Positions 10,390 to 23,380 are shown, numbered from the stretch's first letter. The stretch: 64,000 bases of DNA from Heterocephalus glaber (GCF_000247695.1 NW_004624779.1:1093587-1157586); one strand, 5' to 3'. The notes: generated from the letters alone by a model not told the origin. Program-made: numbers and translations.

Positions 10390-11280
10390 TATGTCCTATT
10401 TCTACTTCATCATATCTTCCTTGACTGACCAAATTTGAGATGATTTAGAGAAAGGAGGTGAGCGAGAGCAGGCAGAGAGAAAAAGCAGAGACAGAGCCAG
10501 TTCCTCTTGGATGTTCCTCTTGGATGACTACAGCTGTGTTTCCTGGAGCAGGACATCGAGAGAGAAGAACTCAGCAGATGTTATGAAGACATAAATTTAA
10601 GACAGATAGCTTCCAGATCTTCAATTTCCCTGGATGATCACTTTCCAAAAACTTATTTGACTTATTTGTATTTTCAGATTTCTCCTTTTTCAGCTCGTGT
10701 AAAAATCTCTATTCTCCTTTACAAATGAAACACCTCACCCTGCTCTGTAAGCCACTGCTCTGGAGTACGGAACTCTTGGAAGCAAGACACAGGAGGACAG
10801 AACACCTTGGGAATGTTTACGCCTCACCTAGAAATCCCATGGACTATCTTCACCTGAGAATTCAGACCACCTGGTGGTTCAAACAGGATAGTACATTAAT
10901 CTATTTCATTTGTAAAAAATAAAACCAGGCTTTTTGATACAACAACATTTAATGTTCTGATGAGTTTGACAGTGAAAGATGACTTTTCCATGATATTATT
11001 TAGAGTGGGAGAGCTAAGCCGCAGTTCTAATGTCTTCAGGTAAATCCTGTATACAGTAAAAACGTTCACAAAGTGTGTTTTTGCAAATATTTAAATTTAC
11101 AGTAAATTTTTAAACATCAATTCCAAATGAGAATGGAGGATGGAGGCATTTTTCAAAAGCTCTTTTGTTTTGAACAGTACTGTATATCAGTGAGCAACCT
11201 CTGTGTCCCCTGAAGGGTGCTGACATGAGATCTCAATCTTACCTACTTCCCCATGAGCCACAAACTCCATCATTGGCAGT
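10390..11280. other. No recognisable gene or repeat
   Basis: Contains a purine-rich stretch (10440-10500) and AT-rich sequence. The short ORF at 10725-10922 is unlike known proteins. Nothing else is supported. Confidence 0.4.
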
Positions 11281-11284
11281 AACC

Positions 11285-11605
11285 TGCCTATTATACATAT
11301 TGGTCCCTATTTACACTTTCAGTTTCTTATACTACAGAGACAATGCCGTATTTGCACATGTGTGTCCGATTTACTTCACTTAAGAGTATAGGTTCAAGGT
11401 GCATGCATTCAGTTATCAGTGTCTCAAGTTTATCCTTCTTTATGGCTGAGTAACACTCTACTGTACAGAAAAAAACACATCTTTTTTTAAACCTATTCAT
11501 CAGTTGATGGGTATTTGGGTTATTTCCAAGATTTAGCTATTACAAACCACGTCGCAGCTTTTCCTCTTTTGGGTATCTCCCCCCCCCCCAAATTAAAAGC
11601 ATTAT
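11285..11605 (-). mobile_element. L1 fragment, end of ORF2 and 3' UTR start
   Basis: The plus strand matches the antisense of the L1 at 54.6-54.9 kb: TCCCTATTTACACTTTCAGT, the CATGTGTGTCCGATTTACTT stretch, TTTATGGCTGAGTAACACTC and CATCAGTTGATGGGTATTTG, then ATTTCCAAGATTTAGCTATT. A C10 run interrupts at about 11580-11589. It is diverged and truncated at both ends. Confidence 0.75.
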
Positions 11606-11799
11606 ATCACAGTGATATATGTCCATCCATGGATGATTTTAACACAATCTCTACCTATGCTAAATTCTGCTAAATATGTATTTGGAAGATAGATATGTCA
11701 GATGTCTTAAAGTGAATATTTCAAAGCCATATTTAAAATTATTATGTCTAAAATGACCTTATATCCTCTTACCCCAACTTTCCCTTCCTGGCACCCTGT

Positions 11800-13047
11800 C
11801 CCTCTCTGTTCGGTAGGCAGCCACATCTTATTATGTTGTGCCACTGCTGTGCCCCTGACACCTGATGATGAGGTTGGAGGAAAAGGGTTTGGCTTTATCA
11901 CACTCCTGGTCACCAGGACTCCTTTCAACTCTAGCAAAGTGGGAAGTGTTGCCATTGATGACACCTTCATTGACCTCAATCACATGGTCTACATATTCCT
12001 GATGATTCCACCTATGGCAAGTTCAATGGCACAATCAAGACTAAGAATGGGAAGCTTATCATAAGATGGAAAGCCCAGCTCCATCTTGCAGGGGGGAGAT
12101 ACTGGCAACATCAAATGGTGTGATGCTCATGCTGAATATGTTGTGGAGTCCAGTGATGTTTTCACTACAATAGAGAAGGTCAATGTTCACTTGAAGAGGA
12201 GAGCCAAAGGGTCGACATCCCTGGGCCTTCTTCTGATGTTCCTATGTTTGTTATGGGCGTGAGCCATGAGAAGTCTGATCCCTTCCAGATCACCAGCAAT
12301 GCTTCCTGTGCTACCAGCTGCTTAACCTCCTTAGCCAAGGTCTTCCACAATCCCCCTGGCACTGTGGAGGGAGTCATGACAACAGCCCATGCTATCACTA
12401 TCACCTAGATAACTGTGTGTGCCCCTCTAGAAAAGTGGTATGATCGGCATGGGGCTGGCCAGAACTTCATCACTGTACCCACTGGTACTGACACAACTGT
12501 GAGCAAGATCATTCCTTAGCCAAATGGGAAAATGACTGGCATGACCTTCCCTTCCATAAGCCCACTCCCAATGTAGTGGTCATAGATCTGACCTGCCATC
12601 TGGAGAAAGGTGCCACCCTATATGATATCAGTAAGGGGCAAAGCAGGCATCGGAGCCCCCCTAAAGCTATGCTGAGGACATTTGTTTCTGTGACTTTAAC
12701 AGTGACACTCACTCTTTCAGCTTTGATGCTGGGCTGCCATTGCCCTCAACAATCACTTTATCAATCTCTTTTCCTGGTAAGACAATGAATTTTGCTATAG
12801 CAATGGGGTGTTGGACTTCATGGTCACATGACCTCCAAAGTGTGAGAGCACCACAGACCACCAGGCCCTGCCAAGAACGTGAAAGGACAAGAGGGCCCAT
12901 CAGCTGTTGCGGAGTCTCCACTCCAACTCCATCATCCTCAGCACACTGGGTCCACCTTACAGTATTTATCCCAAGTCCGCTGGGGTAGCTCTGCTTTCTT
13001 ATATACCATCAAGAAAGTCCACTGCACCCAATAAAACAAAACAAAAT
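11800..13047 (+). pseudogene. GAPDH pseudogene: Processed GAPDH pseudogene
   Basis: A full-length, intronless, decayed copy of glyceraldehyde-3-phosphate dehydrogenase mRNA. 5' UTR-like sequence (TGTTCGGTAGGCAGCCACAT) precedes a start-like ATG at about 11865. The body then follows GAPDH in order: [23 protein letters not shown], a FNGT-like block, the EYVVES-like block near 12136, FVMGVSHEK near 12246, the active-site block SNASCATSC (catalytic Cys codon at 12307-12309 retained), VVIDLTCHLEK near 12575 and a decayed C-terminus. Stops occur in frame (TAG near 12406 and 12517), with several frameshifts, including one near the start. The 3' UTR resembles the short GAPDH 3' UTR, ending in a CCATCAAGAAAGTCCACTG block, AATAAA at 13030-13035 and a short A-rich tail. 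A possible imperfect target duplication flanks it (11776-11795 and 13044-13063). It is nonfunctional. GAPDH retropseudogenes are common in rodents. Confidence 0.93.
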
Positions 13048-13059
13048 TTCTTTCCTGTG

Positions 13060-13400
13060 CTCCATTTTATTCTCCATTTCTAAAATCTGAAAATCATTCT
13101 TGAATCCTCCCCCTTCATCACCATATCATAATTAGTCACAAAAACCTGCTACTTTACATACTGTACAGTTGTCACATCCTTTTGCTACCACGTCACTTGT
13201 TAAGGTACTAATTATCTCTCTTCTTATACTACAATGACTTTCTCCAGTGCCTATGAGCTGCTCCAGCACCATCAGCTTCACTCTGAGGTACTTTATCTAA
13301 CACTCTAATACTCTTCTCCAGCTCTACTGCTTAGAACTTTTGTGATTCCCCTTAGCAGTATCCAATTATTTTGAATGCATATCCCTATCATTAAATTTTT
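13060..13400 (+). mobile_element. L2-like ancient LINE fragment (tentative)
   Basis: Phrases such as CATTCTTGAATCCTCCCCCT and CTACAATGACTTTCTCCAGT follow the same general order as the copies at 7.7-8.8 and 63.2 kb. Highly diverged. Confidence 0.35.
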
Positions 13401-13544
13401 GAGCAAGTATCTCTTCATATATAGTACTCATACATATCTCATAAAAGATATATAAAAATTTAAAAAATTAAATGATGGATTAAAATATTTCCAATATATT
13501 TTTCCTATATCCCAGCCTGGGATCCCGGCTGTGAGTGTGAGTGT

Positions 13545-13742
13545 GTGAGTGTGAGTGTATGTCACTGGGGGTTGAACTCAGGGCCTGCACACTGAACTGT
13601 ATCCCCAGATCTTCTTTATTTTCTATTATGAGACAGAGTTTTGCTAAGATGCTCATTTGTCCAGGCTGGACTCAAACTTAAGATCCTCCAATTCAGCATC
13701 TCAGAGTGCTGGGATGAAGGTGTACACCACCATGCCCAGCTG
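13545..13742 (-). mobile_element. B1-dID dimeric SINE
   Basis: The antisense ID-like part (CACTGGGGGTTGAACTCAGG, TGTATCCCCAGATC) is followed by antisense B1 (TATGAGACAGAGTTTTGC, CCAGGCTGGACTCAAACTTA, GTGCTGGGATGAAGGTGTAC, CACCATGCCCAGCTG). A GAGTGT/GTGA microsatellite (about 13530-13560) lies at the left edge. Confidence 0.85.
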
Positions 13743-13761
13743 ATCACCTCTTTCATAGGTA

Positions 13762-14050
13762 CAGTAGTTGTGTGCCACATATACTATATACTATATGTCT
13801 TATTTTAGAGTGTACAGTACATGCTAAAGGAGAAAGTTTACTGCAGACGGGATACTGTGTTAGGCCAGTTGCAGCCTTATATCTTCTGCTTACTGTGTCT
13901 CTTGACTGCAGGCAGAAGCTGATGCCAGTGCCTGACCTAGCCCAAGTAGACAGTATGGGTTGTGTGTTATCTGTGATGTTCTCACAGTGACAGAATCACC
14001 TAATGATGTATTCTTCACAACGTAGTCTATTGCTAAATGATTTATGCTTA
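13762..14050. mobile_element. Tigger-like MITE (TA target site)
   Basis: The left end CAGTAGTTGTGTGCCACATA is preceded by TA. The right end in reverse complement (TAAGCATAAATCATTTAGCA) is followed by TA. The inner right arm (CACAGTGACAGAATCACCTA) is clearly related to the right arm of the element at 42506-42682, so both belong to one non-autonomous mariner/Tigger family. No transposase is present. Confidence 0.6.
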
Positions 14051-14744
14051 TAGATGATAAAACAACAACAGATATTAAAGTGATAATATCAAATCAAACA
14101 TCACTCACTAATAGTTTTAATGTTTTCTTCTCATTCTCCAATGGATTACTTTAAGAACCTGCTGCTAGTCACATCCCCCTTTAGACACCCCTGGTCCCCT
14201 GAATAATTCCAACATTTGTCTTTAGCATAATATACAGCAGTCTGGAGGATCTGAGAGTGTTTTTAATTATACTGAGTTTATTGGAATTACCTACTGATGT
14301 GGCTGTTATTTTCACTAGACAGTGAATTTATTCTTAGAAGGAACTGTTTCAATTTACCATTGTATCTCTGGAGACTAAGATATGGTAGGTTAAAGACATG
14401 TTGGTTGGGTGAATGTCAAATATTTCCCTCTGTGTCTCTTCCTTTTAATTATATTATTGAACCATCCAGTGATTAATTATATTATTAATCGGGAAAAAGA
14501 TTTATAGCTACATTTCTTTTAAGTGTGTGAATTTCATTATTTCATTAAAAGATAACTAAAGTAAATGAATTTAGGTTGGAGAAATATATCCATCTGATGC
14601 TGCTTAAGAATAGAATAATGGTAGTTATGAGGTAAATAAAAACTCTAATAGTAAATAGTGACAGAAAATATGATTGTTGGTCTTAAACTGCTCTAAATTG
14701 TCTAGTTTACTATTGTTGGGTCATTTCGGATACTGAAGGAGTGA

Positions 14745-14965
14745 ACAGTGGCTAATCTTATGGATTCTGAAATCATACTGCATACATTTTATCTGTTTTA
14801 TAACTTCACTGTGTACCATGATAAATTATTTAACTATGAATGTTTCATCATACAAATAATAATAATAATATATTAATAATAATATTGATTTTCACAGAAG
14901 ATATATGAGAATTAAATGAGATTATACAAGTATTCACAATTGTGTATTTTAATATTTATATACCT
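14745..14965 (+). mobile_element. MIR-like SINE with AAT microsatellite
   Basis: Diverged MIR order: ACAGTGGCTAATCTTATGGA, the TTCTGAAATCATACTGCATA block, a TTTCATCATACAAATAATAA stretch, then GAATTAAATGAGATTATACA. An (AAT)n run at 14858-14884 has expanded in the usual MIR TAATAATA position. Confidence 0.55.
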
Positions 14966-15264
14966 ATAAAGTATCCACAATAGTGCTGAAAAATGCTAAG
15001 ACTTTCATAAATACCATTTGTAAATACTTCTACAAATGACAAAGAATAATTAGAGTGGAATTTTACTCCTGAGAAACAAAACTGCAGATGTGTATACTCT
15101 TGGGATGAAACTATTGTGGTTATAATCACCATCCTATGTATTAAAAAGGAGAAATGTAAATAATTGACAGGAAGACATTATATTTCTCATTTAAATTTCA
15201 TATAGGGCTATGGTTCTCACTGCAAGCTTTTTAATAGTTCGTTAATGGGTTCCAGAAATGCATC

Positions 15265-15400
15265 TAAACTTTTATTGAATGCATATTTATTAAAACATCT
15301 CTCTGTGTCAGCCTCTGTTCTAGGCACTAAAAATTCATTGAAGAATTTAAGTCTCATATCTTACTCAGCTTACACTCTAGTGCAGAAGATACAAAAGATA
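15265..15400 (-). mobile_element. L2 3' tail fragment
   Basis: The plus strand reads TTTATTGAATGCATATTTATTAAAA, then GTTCTAGGCACTAAAAATTC and TTACACTCTAGTGCAG. This is the antisense of the L2 tail (TCTAGAATGTAAGC ... GCCTGGCAC ... AATAAATATTTGTTGAATG type). Confidence 0.55.
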
Positions 15401-15409
15401 TATATTCTG

Positions 15410-18110
15410 ACTGGTCCATAAAACTTGGCTACAAAATGGTGAAAAGTGAAACAGCCAAGATCTTAGGAGATGACATAGAGTGTTCAAGGCAAGACCTAGT
15501 GGAGAATTATACTGATCACTAGAGGAAGAGTTAGAGAGAATTGGCAAATGTTAATACTCGTATACTGAAGGTACTTGACAAATTTAAGGGAGATGAGTTA
15601 GCAGATCTTTGTCTAAGAAGTTTTTGATCTGAGTAACTGTGTAAATGTTCATACAATACATAGAGTAGTTTATAACTGCAGTAGGAGCTAATACACAAAA
15701 TCATAAAATGTGTTTGAGGTGCATGAGTTACTATTTTGACATCCAAGTTAAGAAAGAAACTCAGCAGAAAGGTTGCCAAATATTACATGGGAAGAATGGA
15801 AAGAAGTTGGAAATGAAATAAATGTATTTCATGAGAAGATTAAAATTTACCTTAATTTTCTTCTTACACCTTGATTTAAGCAGCATAAATTTGATTTCTG
15901 TTTTTATAATAAGTAATCTTAAATGGACATAGGAAAAACATCATAGAACACTTAAAGAACTGTTAATTTTATGCGTACTTCAGCTTGATAAAGAATATAC
16001 CTTTTATTTTGGCCAAAAACTAGACTTCAAAGCAACTCTTGTGTATGCAGAATTTTCCTTTGCAAGGCTATTCTATAAAATAAGACCATTGCTCAGCTCT
16101 GCTGCATTTTATTGTGGACCAAATTATACAAGGTGCATGAAACAAATAAATAGCAATGCTATAAAACCATTAATATGTCAAATCCATAGATAAAGAGTGT
16201 TTGATGTATAAGCAGTTAGAGATGAGAAGGCCCTGCTTGATCAAAAAGTTCTTGTTAATCAAGGCTAATAGAGGATAGAGTACTAAATAATCTCTGACAT
16301 AGTAAAAGCAGATACATTTAACAGGAAGACAGATTTTACATATGGTTGATGTGATAGAACTATCAAGCTAACAACAACCCTTGGGGTTAGTTTGAATATT
16401 CATTAATCTGCTCTACTTTAGATTTAACTTAGAATGCAACTGTCAATGAACAAATGAGCTTTTGTAGAAAAGGTGATAAACAAAATCCAATGAATTGGCA
16501 AACTGGAAAATCTTGAAAGAGAATAAATGCTGTAAGATTAAAAACTGAATGGAGGACTTTAGCTCAGATCTCTGCAGGGAAGACAAAAGCTTCTTACCAA
16601 ATCATGTAGCTTCTGAGAAGATTGTTTTTCAACATTTCTTTAGAAAGAAACATCTGCCACGATAAGGGTATATTCTAAAAATATTTTTGAAAAAGGCTTA
16701 AACTTTTAAAGTCTCTTCTTTTCTACTGCACATTGAAAAAACAATCTCTAAATAAATGGATTATTTTTCAGTTCAAAAATTGCTAATCTTATTTCCCAGA
16801 TGACATTATCCAAAATGTTCAAATAGGTGGTTTTATCCTGAAGCAGAGCAATAATAAAGTTGATTAATACCAATGCAGATTGCCACAGACAGAAGTATAA
16901 GGTAATGATCTCAATTAAAATGCCTATTGGAACAAGGGGGTTAAGAAATGATCAAAGCACATGATATAAAAAAAACAAAAAATTCAAGTCAAATCTCTAC
17001 GTGCAACTCCAAAATAATGCTGATCAGAGCTGCTGCCTACCACTTCCTGTCAGTAAAAAAGAATGACAGAGTTGGGGCTGAGAGGGGCTGAAAGACTCAT
17101 ATTTCATCATAAAACAGGTAAACAGGAGCGTGCAGAAAAGAAAAATATATAATTTAACATAATATGTATAAAGTGAATATCCGAGTATCTATCTCTTACT
17201 CCAAGAAATAGAATATTTATATTCTGGTACTCAAAAACTCCCAATTTATTCATATTTTGTCAAAATTACTCACTTAATTTTGCATAATTTTTCAAACAAT
17301 TTCTTGCTTTCCTATTTATTTTGCTATATGTATATATTCTGAATAATATAATTTTACTATGTAAAAATTTTCAATAATCTATAAATGAGATTATATTATA
17401 TGTAGTATTTTGTTAGCTTAGCATTACAAATACTAGAATTATTCAAGTTGGGTGTTTTCTTTCTCTTTTTAAGCTATACTTGAGCTTTTTATGTAGCATG
17501 GTTTGAACAAGCCAAAATTTATTCAGCAGTCTGTTAATGGATATTTCTGTTATTTAGAATTTTGGATTATTACCAGGCAGCCCCCTTATTTTTCAACTGA
17601 AGAAATTAAGGCTAGAGAACATAATCTTAGTGGCAAGGTTGGGGTAAAATTCCTTGTTTCAAGTTTTGGGAGTTAATAGTATTTCTACCAGTCTGATTTG
17701 TCTCACTGGCAATTTTTGAGGAAGTGAACATAGAATGAGCCTTACTTCTTAAAGATCACCATTCAAAATGAATTAGAGAATTGCTCTAGCTTAAACATAA
17801 TCAACTTATATAACTTTATTAATTTAATATGTATAATTTTGCTTTATCTTGCTGCTAAAACCTGGAGAGGGAAGAAAACCTAGAGCACTGAGTATTTAGC
17901 AGGTATCAATATCATTTGAAGATTAGATTGAACGTATCAAGTATATATATTTTCAAACTCCAGCTAAGAAGATAATGAACTATTTGGCTTCCTCAGATTT
18001 TCAGAGAGAATGAACTAAAGTTAGATGATTGGGAAGTGAAGACATATAGATGGTACTGGAGCCAAAGATGCCTCAGGGAGAGAACATCTAGCTAAAAGGC
18101 AAAGAGGCTT
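15410..18110. other. Mostly unique AT-rich sequence
   Basis: About 2.7 kb with almost no recognisable interspersed repeat. One block near 17570-17690 could be a diverged MIR. The ORF at 15531-15779 (minus) is not recognised as a protein. No splice-bounded exon could be supported. Confidence 0.45.
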
Positions 18111-18116
18111 TAAACC

Positions 18117-18236
18117 TGGGATGATGGCACATGTCTATAATTCCCCAGAATATGAGTGGTTGAGGTAGTAGAATCAAGACCAGCCCGAACCATGTACATA
18201 GCAAGACTCTATCTCAGAAAACACCACAAAAAATGC
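18117..18236 (+). mobile_element. Diverged B1 SINE
   Basis: Reads CCTGGGATGATGGCACATGT, AATTCCCCAGAATATGAGTG, GACCAGCCCGAACCATGTAC and AAGACTCTATCTCAGAAAAC, then an A-rich tail. This is the B1/7SL-derived order, with point changes and no obvious ID tail. Confidence 0.7.
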
Positions 18237-18639
18237 AAAGAGAAGCTAATCCTTGAGGAATTATGTAGAGTAATGGCTCAGTAAGGTGCCTGAGCTGGCA
18301 ATGGGAATGAATGAGAAGTGTTAGAGAGAAGCAAAAGGAAACCAGTAGATCATGGTGTCACAGAAGCCAAGAGAAAAGAATGTGCCAGAAGTAAAAAGAG
18401 GGATCATATGAGAAGTTATCAGTGTTGAGGGGCCATGAGATATGAACACTGAGAATGCCTACTGTGTTTTGTGACAGAGAAGTCACTGGGGTAACTGAAA
18501 AAAAAAAGTTTTGGTGGGATGATAGGAGAAAAGCATGATTGTGAGGGTTGTACAATGAATGGGAGGAGGAGACAGAGTGGAAACAGTATAGCGGCAACAA
18601 TTTCAGTGACTGAGGAAGAATGATATGCTCTTTTAAAAG

Positions 18640-19290
18640 TATTTATATTTTTACTAGTACAGGTTTGCAGGACATAATGATTACATTCATCATGGGGAGT
18701 TGGAAAGCATCTTAATTCTTTTTTCATTCCCTTTCCTTCACCTCCTTCTTCACTCCCTTCATTGCTTAGCCTCCTTCCCTTTTACAAAAAAAAAAAATCT
18801 ATCTCCCCATTTCCTATCATCTATCTTTTATTTTTCTCCTTATATACAATTTGAGTTTCTCATATGAGAGAAACCATGTGATCATAAAGGCTGTATGTCA
18901 GATTTATTTCACTTGATATTAGGGTCTCACAGTGTATCTATTTTTCTACAAATGACTCGAATTTATCTTTCTTTAAAGCAGAGTAGTACTCCATTGTGTA
19001 TAAATATGACATTTTCTTTATACATTCATCTGTCGTTGGAAATATAGGCCATTTCCAAGATTTAGTTATTAGGACTTGTGCTGCTATAAATATGCTGTAA
19101 TATGATGTCTTTCACTCTGTTAGGAAGGTACTAAGTAACGGAATAGTGGAGTTAAATGGAATCTCCACATTTAGTTTTTTGACAAATCCCTATACTGATT
19201 TCCATAGTGTTTGTACTAGTTTACCTTCCCATCAACACTGGAGAGGCATTCCATTCCCCACCCCGACAGCCTGTCAGCAAATGAATTTGG
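18640..19290 (-). mobile_element. L1 fragment: 3' UTR and ORF2 C-terminal region
   Basis: The plus strand shows the antisense L1 order: ATGATTACATTCATCATGGG, the C/T-rich 3' UTR, the ATATGAGAGAAACCATGTGA block, AGAGTAGTACTCCATTGTGT, GGCCATTTCCAAGATTTAGT, GATTTCCATAGTGTTTGTAC and CCCATCAACACTGGAGAGGC. It is a more diverged relative of the L1 at 54 kb, with only one 3' UTR unit. Stops disrupt ORF2. Confidence 0.8.
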
Positions 19291-19299
19291 ATGCAGAAG

Positions 19300-22200
19300 A
19301 GGGAGAAGATTTGTTTATAATTTGTGTAGTTTAAGGCTACTAGAAAGCATAGAATCTAAAACAAATAAAGAGGTAGAAATGATGAGAGATTACACCAGTT
19401 AAGGTGACAGCAAGGAAGAAGAAAATGGTGGCAGAGAACTTAACTATTGTCATAGAAAAGTGAAAATTTCACAGAATTTTCTTCTGGTTTTAAGCCATGG
19501 ATAGAAAGTCAGGAAGTTCTGCAACTTTTTTTTTTTTTTTAGCCCTAGAAAAGTCTTGTCCTTAATATTGTACACTTGTTTTCTTTCTGTTCAATATTCT
19601 TACTGTTATTTTTACTGTTCAATCTGAAAAAAAATACTGTAAATCTGCCACACAATGTTTAAATGCCATATACTTCTATTTTCAGTGAAAATTCTCAGGA
19701 GGTCTGGCACATTTTCTGCTCTGTGATATGGCCTGTAATCTTTATGATTCCAACTGATTTAACCATTACTTTTCTTTCAATTTCCTTTAGTCAGGAATGG
19801 ATTCGTGGTTAATTTTCTATAGACTATATTAGTGTGTCTAAGCTGTCACATTTGATATTTGATGTGAGGAAAACTGGCACACCTCATCTGTTTTACTACA
19901 TCCCTGCGGAAATATCAAGTCGATGCCTGAGATTGTATCAGTCAGGCTCCATCCAGGAAAACAGAAACTAAGTGTTTGAAGCGAAGAGCATTTAGCTCAG
20001 GGAGTTGGTTAAACAGGTGAAAGAAAAACTAAGAAATGAAACAGCAGTGAGTCAAACCCACACATTAATAACAAAAGAAACCACTCTTTCCTCAAAATTG
20101 GGAAAACAAATGGTGGAGAGGGAAGTAGGAGAGCTTAGAAGCTCAGGTTACCAGTAGAAATTTGGAAACTTAGCCTGCCTAGAAGACGCTGGAGCCCTGT
20201 GGGGTCACAGACGACTGCACCCAGAGAAGCCATGCAAGGGCCAAGTGGGAGACAGGGTCTGTATTTTCCGTTCCTCCTTCCCGAGGGATCCTGAGTTAGG
20301 AAGCCTCAGGTGCCTCTTCCCTGCATCTCTGATAGGGTGGAACAGAGGAAGGTCAATGGCTGAATCTGACAGCACAAGTCCTACACCATTTACAGGTGGC
20401 CTGCATTCTATGGAAATCACTGCAGGTGAAGTATTTGCCCAGCACATACTCATTACAGTGTCTAGGTCCACGCAGTGGTGTCTCTCCTCTTTCTTTCCTT
20501 CTTCACAAAGATGACTTCTTAGCCCTACTCCACCCTATGTGATTTCCAAATGGCAATGCTGAACTAGATAGGTAAAAATTTCTCAGGGATATTAGATAAA
20601 CGTAGAGACTTCTGGTCCTATAGGAAGCTTAGTTAGAAGCTCAAAGGTCTGAATTTAAATTTAACAAAATGAAAACAACTGATTCCGATGAACAGTTGTA
20701 CTAGTGAATCGAAGTTCAAGGAACAAGTATAATCATATTGGAACATGTTATATTGTGCATAAATTTCTTGCCACTGACCCCATGCAATACGACTGTAGAC
20801 ATCTTCCCAGGTCTGCCTGTACCTTTGTCACATCCTAAATGCTGGGACAGAGCCATCTAACTCTTATTGGAAGGACCTACTTTTTTATTATGATGATTTG
20901 GACACTAAATCATTTTGCTTTGTTTTTCCCTTTTCTCCTTATCTCACCCTTAACACACATATTCACAAGGGTTATTGAAGTGACAAGACTGTATTTTAAG
21001 TGAATTTTGCTTTAAGGTAGAAATCCTTACAAGCAAACAAAAACGCAGCAAACGTTAGGCTAAAATCCAAAGCCAAATGAAGCACATAATAAATGGTACA
21101 ATGAAATTACTCAAAACAAATACATTTTAGATTCTACCTAAAACAAAAAAACACATTGAACTCAACAATTAGACATTAACTTGAGCTATATTCACCTGAA
21201 GTTAAAAGTGTGTTATTCAGGCTAGTAGCAACTGAAGAACTACTTTGTCCTTCTCCATGGAAGTACAACACTTAACGCAAGTGTAAATGATTTAACAGTT
21301 AGCATTTGAGTCCTATTACTAAGCCCCATATTCTATACGATATTTAAACAGCTGGACCTGTTCTATCTATATTAAACTATTTCCTTTTAACAGGTTTATG
21401 ATTTATTGTAGTGCTAGTGATTTAATGAGTCATAAGAAGTTCATTTTTTCCCCAGGGAGATTACTCTCCCCAATACAAGCAGATATAAACTATTTCAAAA
21501 ATGTTAATCATCATACAGTGTTTGGTTTTGAAATATGGCTTATAATGGAAACTCAGCTAAGCATTTCTACTTGTGAATCTGCCAGCAGTACATGGTTGTT
21601 TTCCTCTCCACATCAGCATCTATCACTATTGACATTTATTGTCTTTTACTAACAAGTATATTTCAAAAGCAATTTAGAGAATTAATCCAACACCTGTTTC
21701 ATTCGTTATTAGTTGTGTGCATTTTAATGACAAATATTTTGCATAACAGTATTTTAAGTGAGGGGAGTTAAGGGATATTGGTATTTTAGGGAGGAAGAAA
21801 GCAGTCTCTTTTTTGAACTAGTGACCCTTGTATCCAGTGTTGGACACTCACTCCTTGCTGGTTGCCTCAGGGACTCCCATTTCTGCTTTTATTCATCCAG
21901 TTAGTAAGTACCTGAGTGAGTTTAGTGCCTGTGGCTTCTAAAATTGTGGAAATTCCTTTCAGAAGAGTACAGGTAGTTGTGAGCCATATTTAAAGACAAA
22001 ATAAATAACTGTTATTGACAAGCAATCCTTTAAAGTGTTAAATATCCTATAATAATTCCTCTATCAGCAATATAGAGATATTTTGAGAATGAAATTAGAT
22101 ACAGTGATAAAATGTTTGTGAAACCATTCTGCATATCTTAAACACTGTGCAGTGTATGGCACATATTTCGGAGGGATATCATGCAGTTTACTCTATATTT

Positions 22201-22750
22201 TTAAAATGGCATATATAGAAATAAAACTACCAAAAACTTTTCTCTTTTACTTACAACTTTATAACACATTTATTCATTTTTTCTCCTAAAAGGGAATTGT
22301 ATACTTGCTAGCATTAGAGATAAAATACCACACAATTCAACCATTTTCACATGAATCCTTTGTTATTTCAACAAAGACCTATTTCATAATTTAATTCATT
22401 TCTGCTCGGGTTGCTGAAATGCTTATAGCCAGCTGTGCAGAGTGGCGGGATACGCACGGATGGTTCAAGTAAAAACAAAAGAATTTAAATTGCTACACAG
22501 GTTTGTCAAAATTACTACAGACCTATGGAATCAAAACAAGTCACTTAGCAGCTAGCCATGAGAACATTTTGCTCATATTTTTGAAACACGTTCAAAAAGG
22601 AATGTTTGTCATGGATGCTGAGATAGTTTTATCACCTCAGCTCTAACCACACATCTAGACATCAATATAACTTATGCTACTCACTTCAGTTTACAGCCAA
22701 AATAATTTCACATTAATTGTGATGAAAGCAAAGAGTTTTTAAAAACAACA
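19300..22750. other. Largely unclassified; possible old LTR near 19.9-20.5 kb
   Basis: The 19.93-20.50 kb part begins GATTGTATCAGTCAGGCTCC and is GC-richer, with a GACTGCACCCAGAGAAGC block. It resembles an ancient mammal-wide LTR, but I cannot name it. The rest (20.5-22.75 kb) is AT-rich with no confident repeats or exons. Confidence 0.35.
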
Positions 22751-22754
22751 TACC

Positions 22755-23098
22755 CTGTTAGTGCTTTGTTACTGGGACCAAATACATAGCACTCACAGAT
22801 TTAAAAAGTTCAGGTCGATTTGGCTCATGGTTTCAGAGTGTTCAGTCTACAGTTGGCTGGCTCCTAGGCAGAAACACCATGGCAGAAAATCAAGATGGAG
22901 CAAAAAAACTTAGTGCATGGTGGCCAGAAGGCTGAGCAGGGAAACAACACCAAAGAGGAAGGCATCGGGGACCAGATACAGACCCCAAGTTCATATCTCT
23001 CGCTTATCCAGACACACCCAGAAGTGTCCAGAAGTGTGCTTCACTAATCCTTCAGGACGCTCCAAAGCCAATGAAGTTGACAATTAAGCATAGCCATT
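22755..23098 (-). mobile_element. Rodent MaLR-type LTR
   Basis: The reverse complement carries ATGAGCCAAATCGACCTGAA followed by a TCTGTGAGTGCTATGTATTT block, equivalent to the 3' end of the rodent MaLR LTR at 8.8 kb (position of its AATAAA region). The far side has AATGAAGTTGACAATTAAGC, a typical block at the other end. Solo LTR, no internal coding sequence. Confidence 0.65.
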
Positions 23099-23380
23099 AG
23101 AAAATCTTAGATTTGTTTACTATTAGAGCAGTTATACTATATGAAATAATGAAATATATATATAAGGACATGGACCTCATTATGTGCATGGCTCTATAGT
23201 CACTCAAAATGTACTAGTTTTGAAAACAAAGACAATGATTTAGAATCTGAGGATAGGACAGGTGCATTGGGAAAATAGTCTCCCATGTTGCATATACAAA
23301 TGTGTGTATCCACTCACCATGTAAATGGCCTTAGGTGTTTTTTTTAGAAGGAATGGTTTAGTTATGTATTAGTTGATATG

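Noticed and set aside
11744..12064. 106-codon plus-strand ORF as a gene
   Set aside because: Its second half is the decayed N-terminus of the GAPDH retrocopy; the first half is upstream sequence and 5' UTR. It is not a separate gene.
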